Assembly (NCBI GenBank): GCA_021730945.1
Contig: JAKFYH010000003.1
Location: forward strand, 1-64,000
DNA: 64,000 nt
Direction of reading: 5' to 3'
Origin: Acidobacteriota bacterium
GTDB lineage: Bacteria > Acidobacteriota > Vicinamibacteria > Vicinamibacterales > UBA2999
Within the stretch, counting starts at the first letter, position 1. Every line of letters starts with the position of its first letter. Under the pieces are notes generated by a model, which did not search any database, was not told the origin of the DNA, and saw nothing but the letters and a program-made list of their open reading frames with translations. This document shows positions 40,195 to 48,884 of this stretch, piece by piece. A program made the position numbers and the translations under genes.

Positions 40195-41010
40195 ATGACG
40201 CGCCAGTACTGCCACGTCGGCTCCAGCACCATCGCCTATCTGGATTCAGCTCCGGGCGACCGGACCCTGCGGACGTACGTGCTGCTGCACGCCTTTCCGC
40301 TGGGCGCCAACCAATGGGAACCGCAGATGCGGAGCATCCCCGCCGGCTGGCGGTTGATCACGCCCGACCTGCGCGGGTTCGGTGGATCCACCGAGCTCGA
40401 TTCGCTTAGTGCGCTGGCCATCACCGATTATGCCGACGACATCGTCGACCTGCTGGAGGAGCTGGCCGTGCCGCGAGCCGTGATTGGCGGCCTGTCGATG
40501 GGCGGCTACGCGGCGCTGGCGTTGGTGGCCGGCGCGCCGCAGGTCGTCGAAGCCCTGGTGCTGGCCGATACCCGCGCCACCGCGGACTCGCCCGAGGGCC
40601 GGGCCAATCGCCGCAACATGCTTGCCCTGGTGGACCGCGAAGGGCCGTCCGGGGTGGCTCGCGAGATGATGCCCAAGCTGCTTGGCAAGTCCACGCGCGA
40701 GCTGAATCCTGGTGTCGAAGCGCAAGTGCGCCGGCTGATCAAGCAGCAGTCCCCGGTGGCCGTGCGCGGCGCCATCCATCGCATGATGCACCGGCCTGAT
40801 TCGACGGAGCTGCTACCGCGGATCGCCGTGCCGACCCTGGTCATGGTCGGCGAGGAAGACGAGTTGACACCGCCCGAGGATTCGCGCCGCATCGCCGAGG
40901 CCGTGCCGGGTGCCACGCTGGTAACGATTCCGGCAGCCGGACATCTGGCCAATCTGGAACAACCCGAGGCATTCAATGCCGCGCTCCACGAGTTCCTCGC
41001 CAAGCTGTGA
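40195..41010 (+). CDS. Alpha/beta hydrolase
   Basis: 271 aa soluble alpha/beta-hydrolase fold enzyme. Catalytic triad visible: nucleophile Ser in GGLSMGGYAA, Asp in MVGEEDELTPPE and His in AAGHLANLEQP; oxyanion residues around HAFPLGANQWEP. Likely an esterase or lactonase of the 3-oxoadipate enol-lactonase type; substrate not assignable. ATG at 40195; TACAAT lies 14 nt upstream. Its stop overlaps the next ATG by 1 bp. Confidence 0.9.
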   Translation: MTRQYCHVGSSTIAYLDSAPGDRTLRTYVLLHAFPLGANQWEPQMRSIPAGWRLITPDLRGFGGSTELDSLSALAITDYADDIVDLLEELAVPRAVIGGLSMGGYAALALVAGAPQVVEALVLADTRATADSPEGRANRRNMLALVDREGPSGVAREMMPKLLGKSTRELNPGVEAQVRRLIKQQSPVAVRGAIHRMMHRPDSTELLPRIAVPTLVMVGEEDELTPPEDSRRIAEAVPGATLVTIPAAGHLANLEQPEAFNAALHEFLAKL

Positions 41011-41846
41011 TGATGCGATTGACGGGTACGATTCTGCTGCTGGTGCTGATGGCCGGATGGCCGGCTGCCCAGGAACCGGCGGCCGTCTCGGTGGATCCGC
41101 TGCACCGGCCATTCGACGAAATTCTCGACCTCTACGTTCGTGACGGCCTGGTCTACTACTACGCGCTGAAGCAGGAGCGCGCCAAGTTCGATCGCTACGT
41201 GCTGGCCCTTGGCGAAGTTGGCGGCGACACCGTCGCCCAATGGCCGCCCCCGCGGCAACTGGCGTACTGGATCAACGCCTACAACGCCTTCGTGTTGCGC
41301 ACCGTGATCGACGGCTATCCGATTCGCGGCAAGGCGGCGGATTATCCCGCCAACAGCATTCGCCAGATTCCAGGCGCCTTCGAGCGCCGCACGTTTCGCG
41401 CCGGGGGCCGCCAACTCACGTTGGACGCCCTCGAACGCGACGTGATCGGCAGCTTCGATGACCCTCGCGCCCTGCTGGCCTTGAGCCGAGGCGCCGTCGG
41501 CGGCAGCCGGCTCAAGAGCGAGGCGTTTAACGCCGATCGTCTCGACCAGCAGTTGCAGACGATGACCAGTGAGCTGGTGACGCGGCGGGTCCTGGTGCAA
41601 GTGGATGCCGGCAACAATCGGTTGTCGGTCAACCCGATGTTTTCCTGGCGCGAGGCGCTCTTCACGAGAAGCCTGGCCAGCCGGGCGCCGGCCCTGTATG
41701 CGGCGCGCAGTCCGCTCGAGCGGGCCGTGCTGGCGCTGATCGAGCCCTTGATCGTGCCGAACGAGGCCGCCTTCTTGCGCCGGAACGAGTTCCAGATGGT
41801 GTTTCACGAGTTTGACTGGCGGCTGAATGACCTGACGGGGCGCTAG
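41010..41846 (+). CDS. Secreted DUF547 protein
   Basis: 278 aa with signal peptide (TILLLVLMAGWPAAQEP). The body is a DUF547 domain: LVYYYALKQERAKFDRYVLAL, LAYWINAYNAFVLRTVIDGYP, DDPRALLALSRGAVGGSRL and LKSEAFNADRLDQQL. DUF547 proteins are found in the periplasm of many bacteria; the function is unknown. Co-transcribed with the hydrolase upstream (1-bp overlap). A second ATG 3 bp downstream is equally possible. Confidence 0.85.
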   Translation: MMRLTGTILLLVLMAGWPAAQEPAAVSVDPLHRPFDEILDLYVRDGLVYYYALKQERAKFDRYVLALGEVGGDTVAQWPPPRQLAYWINAYNAFVLRTVIDGYPIRGKAADYPANSIRQIPGAFERRTFRAGGRQLTLDALERDVIGSFDDPRALLALSRGAVGGSRLKSEAFNADRLDQQLQTMTSELVTRRVLVQVDAGNNRLSVNPMFSWREALFTRSLASRAPALYAARSPLERAVLALIEPLIVPNEAAFLRRNEFQMVFHEFDWRLNDLTGR

Positions 41847-41866
41847 TCCGGTGGAGCGCCGGTCGC

Positions 41867-41907
41867 GAGTTGGTGAGTTGGCGGGTTGGTGAGTTGGTGA
41901 GTTGGGG
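41867..41907. repeat. Tandem GAGTTGGT repeat between genes
   Basis: Five imperfect copies of an 8-9 bp unit (GAGTTGGTG, with one GCGGGTTGGT variant) between the DUF547 gene and the SDR gene. No ORF or terminator is seen in the gap. Confidence 0.65.
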
Positions 41908-41948
41908 TCGGAAATGTCGGGACCTGTGGATTTGGGGATTTTGGACGC

Positions 41949-42722
41949 ATGGATTTAGGGCTGACCGGAAAGGTTGCTGTGGTCACGGGTGGCAGCCGTG
42001 GCTTGGGGTTCGCGGCGGCGCAGGCGTTGGCCGCCGAGGGCGCGCATGTGGTCGTGTGCGCGCGGGGGGCGGAGCAACTCGGCAAGGCCGCGGCGGAGTT
42101 GCGGGCGGCGGCGGCGCCGGGCGCCAGGGTTGAGAGTGTGGTCGCCGACGTATCGACTGAAGCCGGCGTGGCGTCGGTGATTGCCGCGGCCATTACCACG
42201 TTCGGCCGGCTCGATGTGCTCGTGAACAACGTGGCGGTCGCCAAGGGCGGTGATGTCGAACACACCAGCGATGCGGAGTGGCAGGAAGCGTTCGACCAGA
42301 CGCTGTTCCCGGCGATCCGGGCCACCCGGTTGGCGGCACCGCACCTGCGCAAGCAGGGCGGCGCGATCATCATCGTGTCGTCAATCTTCGGCCGCGAGGC
42401 CGGAGGCCGCATGACCTACAACGCGGTGAAGGCGGCCGAGATCAGCCTGACTAAGTCGCTGGCCCTGCAACTTGCCAAGGATCAGATCCGCGTGGTCTCG
42501 GTGGCGCCGGGCTCGATTCTGTTCGAGGGCGGCTCGTGGTGGAAACGACAGCAATCGGATCCCGATGAGATCGCCCGGTTCATCGCCAGCGAATTGCCCT
42601 TCGGGCGCTTTGGCCGGCCCGAAGAAGTGGGCGCGACCATCGCATTCCTGGCCTCGCCCAGGGCCAGCTGGGTGAGCGGCACGACGGTGGTGGTCGACGG
42701 CTGCCAGTCGCGAATGTTCTGA
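41949..42722 (+). CDS. Short-chain dehydrogenase/reductase
   Basis: 257 aa NAD(P)-dependent oxidoreductase of the classical SDR type. Cofactor loop TGGSRGLG (residues about 13-20), NNVA for the adenine-side, catalytic Ser in IVSSIFGREAGG and YxxxK as YNAVK; C-terminus VSGTTVVVDGCQ is family-typical. Resembles FabG-like or sugar-alcohol dehydrogenases; the substrate is unknown. No Shine-Dalgarno is evident. Confidence 0.92.
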   Translation: MDLGLTGKVAVVTGGSRGLGFAAAQALAAEGAHVVVCARGAEQLGKAAAELRAAAAPGARVESVVADVSTEAGVASVIAAAITTFGRLDVLVNNVAVAKGGDVEHTSDAEWQEAFDQTLFPAIRATRLAAPHLRKQGGAIIIVSSIFGREAGGRMTYNAVKAAEISLTKSLALQLAKDQIRVVSVAPGSILFEGGSWWKRQQSDPDEIARFIASELPFGRFGRPEEVGATIAFLASPRASWVSGTTVVVDGCQSRMF

Positions 42723-42725
42723 ACC

Positions 42726-42767
42726 GTCGTGCTTGAACCTACGTGCTTGAACCTACGTGCTTGAACC
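42726..42767. repeat. Three tandem 14-bp repeats at the permease 3' end
   Basis: Three 14-bp copies (TACGTGCTTGAACC, the leftmost with TC for TA at the start). The rightmost copy encodes the last residues of the permease and the middle one supplies its stop codon; the leftmost lies in the gap to the SDR gene. Confidence 0.85.
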
Positions 42768-44067
42768 ATATGTAGTACACCGGCAATCCCAGCAGCACCA
42801 CGGCAAACGTGATCGACGTCCACACCGGATCGGTAATCAGCGCGTTCACCACCAGGTAGACTGCCGCGGCGATGAACACCGCCGGGACATACGGGTACCC
42901 CACCACTTTGTAGGGCCGGTTCAGGTTCGGCTGTGACTTGCGCAGCGTGTAGATTGCGGCGACGCTCAGGGCGTAGAACGGCCACATCGCCAGCACGAAC
43001 GTGTCGGTCAACTGCTCGAAGGTCTGCGTCATGACCATGGCCACACCGAGCACCGAGGCGAGCATGATCGCGACATACGGCGTGTGCCACGTCGGATGGA
43101 CCTTCGCGATCGGCGCAAACAGCATCTTGTCGTCAGCCATGGCGAAGAAGATGCGCGGCGATGCCAGCATGCTGCCCATCAGCGAACCGAAGGTCGAAAT
43201 CATCACCACCACGGCAATGAACGACACGCCGGCCTGCCCGAACAGCGCCCCCATGGTGTCGGCGGCGATCAGCGGCGAACTCGCCATCTTCTCGATCGGG
43301 CTGACATACAGGTAGGCGGCATTGGCCAGCAGGTAAATGGCGATGATCATGACCGTGCCGATGATGATCGCGCGCGGGAGATTGCGTTGCGGATTCTTGA
43401 CCTCGCCACTGGCGAAGGTGAGGTCGGCAAAGCCGTCGTAGGCCCACATTACCGAGATCAGCGCCAGCCCAAAGACGCCGGCATCGACCGCCGCGCCGTT
43501 CGAGGCGAGGTGGCTGAACGAAGCGCCGGCATTGCCGCCGAGCAGGAACGACGCCAGCACCAGCAGCGCCAGGGCGCCGAACTTGGTGATGGTTGAGATG
43601 CCCGCAAACAGGGCGCCGAGCTGGACGCCGACGATGTTGGTGGCGCCGGCGAAGATGATGGCCCCGGCCGCCAGGTAGTCGGCCCAGTCGGGATGGGCCA
43701 CCGGGTCGAGCCCGAACACGCGCATGAAATACTCGCCGAACACCGACGAGATGCCGCCCAGGGCCGCCGCGCGAATCAGCACCAGTTGCGCCCACCCGTA
43801 GAGGAACGCATAGGGCCGGCCCCACCCCTCGCGCAGGTAGACATACATGCCGCCGGTCTCGGGCATGGCCGCCGACAGCTCCGCGAACGCCAGCGCCCCG
43901 CAGAGGACGATAATGCCGCCAAGGATCCAGACGCCCATCATCATGGTCGGGTCGGGCACCCGCGTGGCAATGCCGGCCGGCGTGCGGAAGATCCCGCCGC
44001 CAATGGTGATGCCGATGACGATGCCGATCGAACTGAGGAGGCCGAGACGGCGGACCAGGGTGGGCAT
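42739..44067 (-). CDS. APC-superfamily amino acid permease
   Basis: 442 aa inner-membrane transporter of the LAT/YfnA type with about 12 helices. Signatures: IVIGITIGGGIFRTP in TM1, ELSAAMPETGGMYVYLREGWG after TM2, and MWAYDGFADLTFASGEVKNPQRNLPRA around TM6. Start ATG at 44067; the longer frame upstream runs through the divergent OmpA gene. The C-terminus KHVGSST comes from a 14-bp tandem repeat. A TATAGT box lies 10 nt upstream and overlaps the divergent TATAAT. Confidence 0.92.
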   Translation of the reverse strand: MPTLVRRLGLLSSIGIVIGITIGGGIFRTPAGIATRVPDPTMMMGVWILGGIIVLCGALAFAELSAAMPETGGMYVYLREGWGRPYAFLYGWAQLVLIRAAALGGISSVFGEYFMRVFGLDPVAHPDWADYLAAGAIIFAGATNIVGVQLGALFAGISTITKFGALALLVLASFLLGGNAGASFSHLASNGAAVDAGVFGLALISVMWAYDGFADLTFASGEVKNPQRNLPRAIIIGTVMIIAIYLLANAAYLYVSPIEKMASSPLIAADTMGALFGQAGVSFIAVVVMISTFGSLMGSMLASPRIFFAMADDKMLFAPIAKVHPTWHTPYVAIMLASVLGVAMVMTQTFEQLTDTFVLAMWPFYALSVAAIYTLRKSQPNLNRPYKVVGYPYVPAVFIAAAVYLVVNALITDPVWTSITFAVVLLGLPVYYIWFKHVGSST

Positions 44068-44077
44068 AGGTGGGGAA

Positions 44078-44085
44078 ACTATAAT
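44078..44085. promoter_or_regulatory. Symmetrical divergent -10 element ACTATAAT
   Basis: TATAAT (44080-44085) reads rightward and ends 7 nt before the OmpA-like ATG; the same bases read leftward as TATAGT (44083-44078) end 10 nt before the permease ATG. One AT-rich octamer can therefore open DNA for both genes. Confidence 0.55.
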
Positions 44086-44092
44086 GGAAACC

Positions 44093-44929
44093 ATGAACCG
44101 ACTTGCCTCGATTCTGCTGCTGGCGCTGGTGCTGCCGGCTCCGCTCCTTGCCCAGGAACCCGGCAAGGACGAGGACGGATGCAAGGAGTCGGCCCTGCTG
44201 TCGCGCATGCCCGGGTGCGGCGTCTACCAATGCGAGGCCAAGGACTACGACGCGGCCGACATCATCCAGAACAGGCAGGGCGACGAAAAGTCGCTCGAGG
44301 GACGCGTCGAGACGCTATACCTGGCGTGTCCCGCGAATCAGTCGTCGTTGCAGATCATCCGCAATGCCGAGGCCGCCCTCCGTAAAGCCGGCTACACCAT
44401 CGTCGTGGCCGGCGCGATCGAGGGCCTGTCCGAACCGCGCACGGTGGCGCGTAAAGGCGCGCAGTGGATTCAGGTGACCGGCCACCCGACCGGTGACTAT
44501 GCCGGCTACGAGCAGATCGCGGTGCTGGAGAAGGCGCTGACCGAAGAGATGTCGGCCAGCGCGCAGGCCATGTCGGACGCGATTGCCAAGAGCGGCAAGC
44601 TCGACGTCTACGGCATTACGTTCGCCACCGGCCAGGCCGCGATCTCACCGGCGTCCGATGCCGTGCTGAACGATGTGCTGGCCGTGCTCAGCGCGAATGC
44701 CGATTGGCGGCTGCGGATCGAAGGGCACACGGACAACGTCGGCGACCAGGCCGCCAACTTGAAACTGTCCAACGCGCGGGCGGCGGCGGTGGCGGCATGG
44801 CTCACCGCGAAGGGGATCGACGCCGGGCGGCTGTCGACGGCGGGATTGGGCGACACGCAGCCGGTGGCCGACAATGCCGGCGAAGACGGCCGCGCCAGGA
44901 ACCGCCGGGTGGTGCTCATCAAGCAGTAG
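44093..44929 (+). CDS. OmpA-family protein
   Basis: 278 aa. Signal peptide (LASILLLALVLPAPLLAQ); a 130-residue N-terminal domain with four Cys near its start (DGCKES, PGCGVYQCE, YLACP) that resembles a DUF4892-like domain; and a C-terminal OmpA peptidoglycan-binding domain, ITFATGQAAISPASDAVL then LRIEGHTDNVGD and LSNARAAAVAAWL, ending NRRVVLIK. ATG at 44093 is required for the signal peptide. Likely tethers the outer membrane or envelope complex to peptidoglycan. Confidence 0.87.
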   Translation: MNRLASILLLALVLPAPLLAQEPGKDEDGCKESALLSRMPGCGVYQCEAKDYDAADIIQNRQGDEKSLEGRVETLYLACPANQSSLQIIRNAEAALRKAGYTIVVAGAIEGLSEPRTVARKGAQWIQVTGHPTGDYAGYEQIAVLEKALTEEMSASAQAMSDAIAKSGKLDVYGITFATGQAAISPASDAVLNDVLAVLSANADWRLRIEGHTDNVGDQAANLKLSNARAAAVAAWLTAKGIDAGRLSTAGLGDTQPVADNAGEDGRARNRRVVLIKQ

Positions 44930-45014
44930 TCGGCGGGCTGAACCGGTAGTGGCGCTTTTGTGCTTTGTTCGCCCTTTCGTCCGATGATCGTGTAGGATTG
45001 CACACGATTACCCT

Positions 45015-47468
45015 ATGGCGTCCGATCCAGCAGCGACGCTGCCCGTCAGGCGTTCGCTCGAACACAAGCAGGTCGCCCTCCAGAGCGCTCTTCAGGTCCT
45101 GGCCTCGGGCTCGAGCCTCGACCGCCCCGATACTCCGGACGAAGTCGTGACGGCCGTGAGGCGGCTGCCTGCCGTCGAGGCGGCCTATGCGCCGTTTCCT
45201 GCCGGCATCGACCCGCGACTGCGGGCCGCGTTCGAGGCGCGTGGCGTGCAGCAGCTCTATACGCACCAGGCCGAGGCGTTCGATCTCGTGTCGCAAGGCA
45301 AGCAGGTGGTGGTCACCACGCCGACGGCGTCGGGCAAGACGCTCTGCTACAACCTGCCGGTGCTCGATCGCATCCTGAAGAATCCGGCAACGCGCGCGCT
45401 CTACCTGTTCCCAACCAAGGCGTTGGCGCAGGATCAGATGGCGGAGCTGCACGAGTTGGTCGGCGTTCTCGGCCAGGTGACTGGTGACGAGATCGGCGTC
45501 CACACCTACGACGGCGACACGCCGCAGGATGCGCGCCGCACCATCCGCACCAAAGCCCACATCGTCCTCAGCAACCCCGACATGGTGCACTCGGGCATTC
45601 TTCCGCACCACCCGCGCTGGGCCAAGCTGTTCGAGAACCTCCAGTTCATCGTTATTGACGAACTGCATGCCTACCGCGGCGTGTTCGGCAGCCACCTCGC
45701 CAACGTGTTGCGGCGCCTGCAGCGGATCTGCCGGCATTACGGCTCGAACCCGCAGTTCATCTGCTCGTCGGCGACCATTGCCAATCCGTCGGAGCTGGCC
45801 GAGCGGCTCGCTGAGCGGCCCTTCTCGCTGGTGAGCCGCAGTGGCGCGCCGCGGGGCGAGAAGTTCTTCGTGTTCGTCAATCCGCCGGTGGTCAATCGCG
45901 AGCTGGGAATCCGGCGATCCTATGTGGCGGAGTCACGGCGGGTGGCGGGTGAGTTCCTGCGCCGCAACCTTCAGGTAATTGTCTTTGCCCAGAGCCGGCT
46001 CACCACCGAGATCCTGACCACCTACTTGAAGGAAGACTTCGAGGATGTGCCCGGCATGCCCGAGCGCATTCGTGGTTACCGCGGCGGCTACCTGCCGCTG
46101 CGCCGGCGGGAGATTGAGAAGGGGCTGCGGGCCGGAGCGGTTCGCGGCGTGGTGTCGACCAACGCGCTCGAACTGGGCATCGACATCGGCGCGCTCGACG
46201 TGTGCGTCATGGCGGGTTATCCCGGCACCATCGCCTCGACCTGGCAGCGCGCCGGGCGGGCCGGCCGCCGCACCGGGCAGTCGGCGGCGGTCATGGTGTC
46301 GTCGAGTGCGCCGATCGACCAGTTCGTGGTGCGGCATCCCTCGTACTTCTTCGACGCCTCTCCCGAGCACGCGCTCGTCAATCCCGACAACCTGCATATC
46401 CTGGTCGACCACGTGAAGTGCGCGGCGTTTGAGCTGCCGTTCACGACCGATGAGGCCTACGGCCAGGTGAACGTGCAAGAGGTGCTCGGTGTGCTGCAGG
46501 AGTCGGGTCTCGTGCACCGGTCGGGTCACGAAGACGAGGCAGGGCAGTGGCACTGGACCAGTGAATCGTACCCGGCCAATGCAGTGAGCCTGCGGTCGAT
46601 CTCGTCCGACAACTTCGTGATTACCGATCACACCAGCGGCGCCAAGGTGATTGGCGAAACCGATTTCACCAGCGCCCTGTCGACGCTGCATCCCAAGGCC
46701 ATCTACATGGTGGAAGGGAAGATCTTCCAGGTCGAAGAGCTGGATTTCGTCGGCCGCAAGGCCCACGTCAAGCAAGTGGACTGCGACTACTACACCACGG
46801 CCATCAATTACACCAAGGTCACGATTCTGGATCGATTTGCCTCGGATTCGCCGAACGTGGCGCTGCACGGCGAGGTGCACGTGGTATCGCGCGTGGTGGG
46901 CTTCAAGAAAATCAAGTTTCATACCAACGAGAACGTAGGTTCGGGCGAACTCGACCTGCCCGAGCAGCAGATGCACACCACGTCGTACTGGCTTGAGATT
47001 CCGATCGCGGTTATGAACGCGCTGCCGTACGCTGCCGACGATCGCCGCGACGGCGTCGTCGGCCTGGCCTTTGCCATGAAGCAGGTGGCGCAACTGCTGC
47101 TGATGTGCGACGCGCGCGATATCGGTCTTTCTGTGAACACCAGCGAACACGACCAGGCCGGAACGGACTGGCCGCGGATTTTTATTTACGACGCGTATCC
47201 GGGCGGCATCGGCTTCAGCGCGCCCTTGTGGGGGATGCAGCGGGAGCTGTTGTCGAAGTCGTCCGCCCTGATTGCGAGCTGTGACTGCGACACCGGCTGC
47301 CCGACCTGTGTGGGGCCCGTGGGCGAGACCGGGCCGCTGGCCAAGACGGTCGCGCTCCGGCTGCTCGATCATCTGCTGGGACGTTCGGAGGGCGATGGCT
47401 TTAGCCATCGCTTTCCAGCGACGGCTGAAGCCGTCGCTCTCCAAACGGACGACGAGGTGCCGTTCTAG
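45015..47468 (+). CDS. MrfA/YprA-like DEAD/DEAH helicase with C-terminal DUF1998
   Basis: 817 aa superfamily-2 helicase. Walker A TPTASGKTLCY, motif II IVIDELHAYRG (DELH), motif III SSATI, motif VI QRAGRAGRR, and the C-terminal DUF1998 region with four Cys in CDCDTGCPTCVGP. This is the layout of MrfA, which in Bacillus repairs mitomycin C damage together with the exonuclease MrfB, the very next gene here (2-bp gap). The last residues (DGFSHRFPATAEAVALQTDD) are read through REP-like palindromes (47392-47438). Confidence 0.92.
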   Translation: MASDPAATLPVRRSLEHKQVALQSALQVLASGSSLDRPDTPDEVVTAVRRLPAVEAAYAPFPAGIDPRLRAAFEARGVQQLYTHQAEAFDLVSQGKQVVVTTPTASGKTLCYNLPVLDRILKNPATRALYLFPTKALAQDQMAELHELVGVLGQVTGDEIGVHTYDGDTPQDARRTIRTKAHIVLSNPDMVHSGILPHHPRWAKLFENLQFIVIDELHAYRGVFGSHLANVLRRLQRICRHYGSNPQFICSSATIANPSELAERLAERPFSLVSRSGAPRGEKFFVFVNPPVVNRELGIRRSYVAESRRVAGEFLRRNLQVIVFAQSRLTTEILTTYLKEDFEDVPGMPERIRGYRGGYLPLRRREIEKGLRAGAVRGVVSTNALELGIDIGALDVCVMAGYPGTIASTWQRAGRAGRRTGQSAAVMVSSSAPIDQFVVRHPSYFFDASPEHALVNPDNLHILVDHVKCAAFELPFTTDEAYGQVNVQEVLGVLQESGLVHRSGHEDEAGQWHWTSESYPANAVSLRSISSDNFVITDHTSGAKVIGETDFTSALSTLHPKAIYMVEGKIFQVEELDFVGRKAHVKQVDCDYYTTAINYTKVTILDRFASDSPNVALHGEVHVVSRVVGFKKIKFHTNENVGSGELDLPEQQMHTTSYWLEIPIAVMNALPYAADDRRDGVVGLAFAMKQVAQLLLMCDARDIGLSVNTSEHDQAGTDWPRIFIYDAYPGGIGFSAPLWGMQRELLSKSSALIASCDCDTGCPTCVGPVGETGPLAKTVALRLLDHLLGRSEGDGFSHRFPATAEAVALQTDDEVPF

Positions 47469-47580
47469 CGATGTCGACTCTTGATCGGCTCCGCGGAATC
47501 GTCCATCGCTTACCGGCGACGGCTGAAGCCGTCGCCCTCCGAACGACGGCTGAAACCGTCGCGCTCCGAACGTCGGCTGC
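47382..47580. repeat. REP-like palindromes, four copies, across mrfA/mrfB
   Basis: Copies: 47392-47411 (GCGATGGCT/AGCCATCGC), 47417-47438 (AGCGACGGCT/AGCCGTCGCT), 47515-47536 (GGCGACGGCT/AGCCGTCGCC) and 47544-47561 (one mismatch). A half copy follows at about 47569-47581. Flanks CTCCGAACG or its complement CGTTCGGAG recur, so the full unit is near-palindromic over about 40 bp. It is read in frame in both proteins as ATAEAVALRT-like peptides. Confidence 0.88.
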
Positions 47581-48853
47581 AGCATCCACCCTTGGCGGCA
47601 CCGTCGTCGAACGCTCCGAGGGTGCCGTGATCGTCGTCGAGCGCGAGTATCGTGCTGATGACCTGCACGGGTTCTGCCGCATCGGCGACATCGTCGCGAC
47701 CCTGAACGAAGAGCAGGACGCGCTGGCCAGCCTGGCCCGCGCCTGGTCAGCCGGCGCGCCGGGGGCGAGGGCCGCCGGCGCACTCGTGGACCGGCCCCGT
47801 ACCGTGCTTCCGCCCCCATTGATGTTTCTCGACCTGGAGACCACCGGGTTGTTCACCGGCGCCGGCACGCAGGCGTTCCTGGTGGGCTGTGCGGTGATCG
47901 ACGGCGACGCCATTCGCGTCCGCCAGTTCCTGATGCCTGGGTTCGAACACGAGCGCGCGGTCCTCAACGAAATGGCGGCGTGGTCGGCCACCCACGGCGC
48001 GCTTGTCACCTACAACGGCAAGACGTTCGACGTGCCGTTGATCGAGACGCGCTTCATGTTTCATCGCCTGCCATTTCCGCTGGCCGAGACGCCGCACTTC
48101 GACATGCTGCACCCGGCCCGGCGCTTGTGGCGCGGCCGCCCTGTCACCGCCGGTCCGGATCCGGACGAGAGCAGTTGCTCGCTGTCGGTCCTCGAGAAAC
48201 ACCTGGCCGGCCTCCACCGGGTTGGCGACGTGCCCGGCTTCGAGATTCCATCGCGCTACTTCCAGTTCGTGCGCGACGGTGACGCCCGCCCCCTGGAGTC
48301 GGTGCTCGAGCACAACCGCCTCGACCTCGTCTCGCTGGCGGCGGTGATGGCGCGGGCACTGACGCTGGTCAGCCGCGGTCCGCTCGAGTCGTCCAACCCG
48401 CACGAGTGCTTCGGCCTGGCCCGGTTGTACGAACGGGCAGGCGCCCACGACAATGCCGAAGGCGCGCTGCTGCGAAGCATCGACCTGGCTCGGCGGGTGG
48501 GCACCGAGCCCGAGGTTTGCGGCGAGGCCCTGCGGCGTCTGGCCTGGCTTCGCCGGCGCAGCGGACGCGTGCATGAGGCAGCCGACACCTGGCGCGAATT
48601 GGCGGCGCTGCCGCGATGCGCGGCGGCCCTGCGGCGCGAAGCGAAAGAGGCGCTCGCGATCTATCACGAGCACCGCTCGCGCGACCTGGGCACCGCCAGG
48701 TCACTGGTCCTCGATGTATTGAAGGACGACCCGATGGGCCGTCGCAAGGCCGAGGCGGAACATCGCCTGCAGCGGCTGGACAGGAAGATCGCCGTACGCG
48801 AACAGGGCGGCCTGGTGGCCGCCCTGGACGATACGCTGCAGACCGGTTCGTAG
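47471..48853 (+). CDS. MrfB/YprB-like DEDD exonuclease with TPR-like C-terminus
   Basis: 460 aa RNase H-fold 3'-5' exonuclease: Exo I FLDLETTG (about residues 118-125), Exo II YNGKTFDVPLIETR, Exo III HNRLDLVSLAA near residue 280. C-terminal helical repeats (ARLYERAGAHDNAEGALLR, LAWLRRRSGRVHEAADTWREL) look like TPRs. Partner of the upstream helicase in the MrfAB nucleotide-excision-independent repair pathway known in Bacillus. Residues 14-38 are REP-derived (PATAEAVALRTTAETVALRT). Confidence 0.88.
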   Translation: MSTLDRLRGIVHRLPATAEAVALRTTAETVALRTSAAASTLGGTVVERSEGAVIVVEREYRADDLHGFCRIGDIVATLNEEQDALASLARAWSAGAPGARAAGALVDRPRTVLPPPLMFLDLETTGLFTGAGTQAFLVGCAVIDGDAIRVRQFLMPGFEHERAVLNEMAAWSATHGALVTYNGKTFDVPLIETRFMFHRLPFPLAETPHFDMLHPARRLWRGRPVTAGPDPDESSCSLSVLEKHLAGLHRVGDVPGFEIPSRYFQFVRDGDARPLESVLEHNRLDLVSLAAVMARALTLVSRGPLESSNPHECFGLARLYERAGAHDNAEGALLRSIDLARRVGTEPEVCGEALRRLAWLRRRSGRVHEAADTWRELAALPRCAAALRREAKEALAIYHEHRSRDLGTARSLVLDVLKDDPMGRRKAEAEHRLQRLDRKIAVREQGGLVAALDDTLQTGS

Positions 48854-48856
48854 CGC

Positions 48857-48884
48857 CGGTCTGCGTATCTGTGTTATCTGTGGC
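48857..48884. repeat. Degenerate GATACGCAGA / CACAGATAA repeat
   Basis: On the minus strand the gap reads as GCCACAGATAACACAGAT with CGCAGAC; the same words recur at 53408-53432. Confidence 0.5.

Noticed and set aside
45015-48853. DISARM-like defence island (DUF1998 gene plus a DNA methylase)
   Set aside because: The helicase and DUF1998 parts are fused and followed by an MrfB-type nuclease, as in repair. The methylase is 12 kb away with housekeeping genes between, and no other DISARM gene is present.
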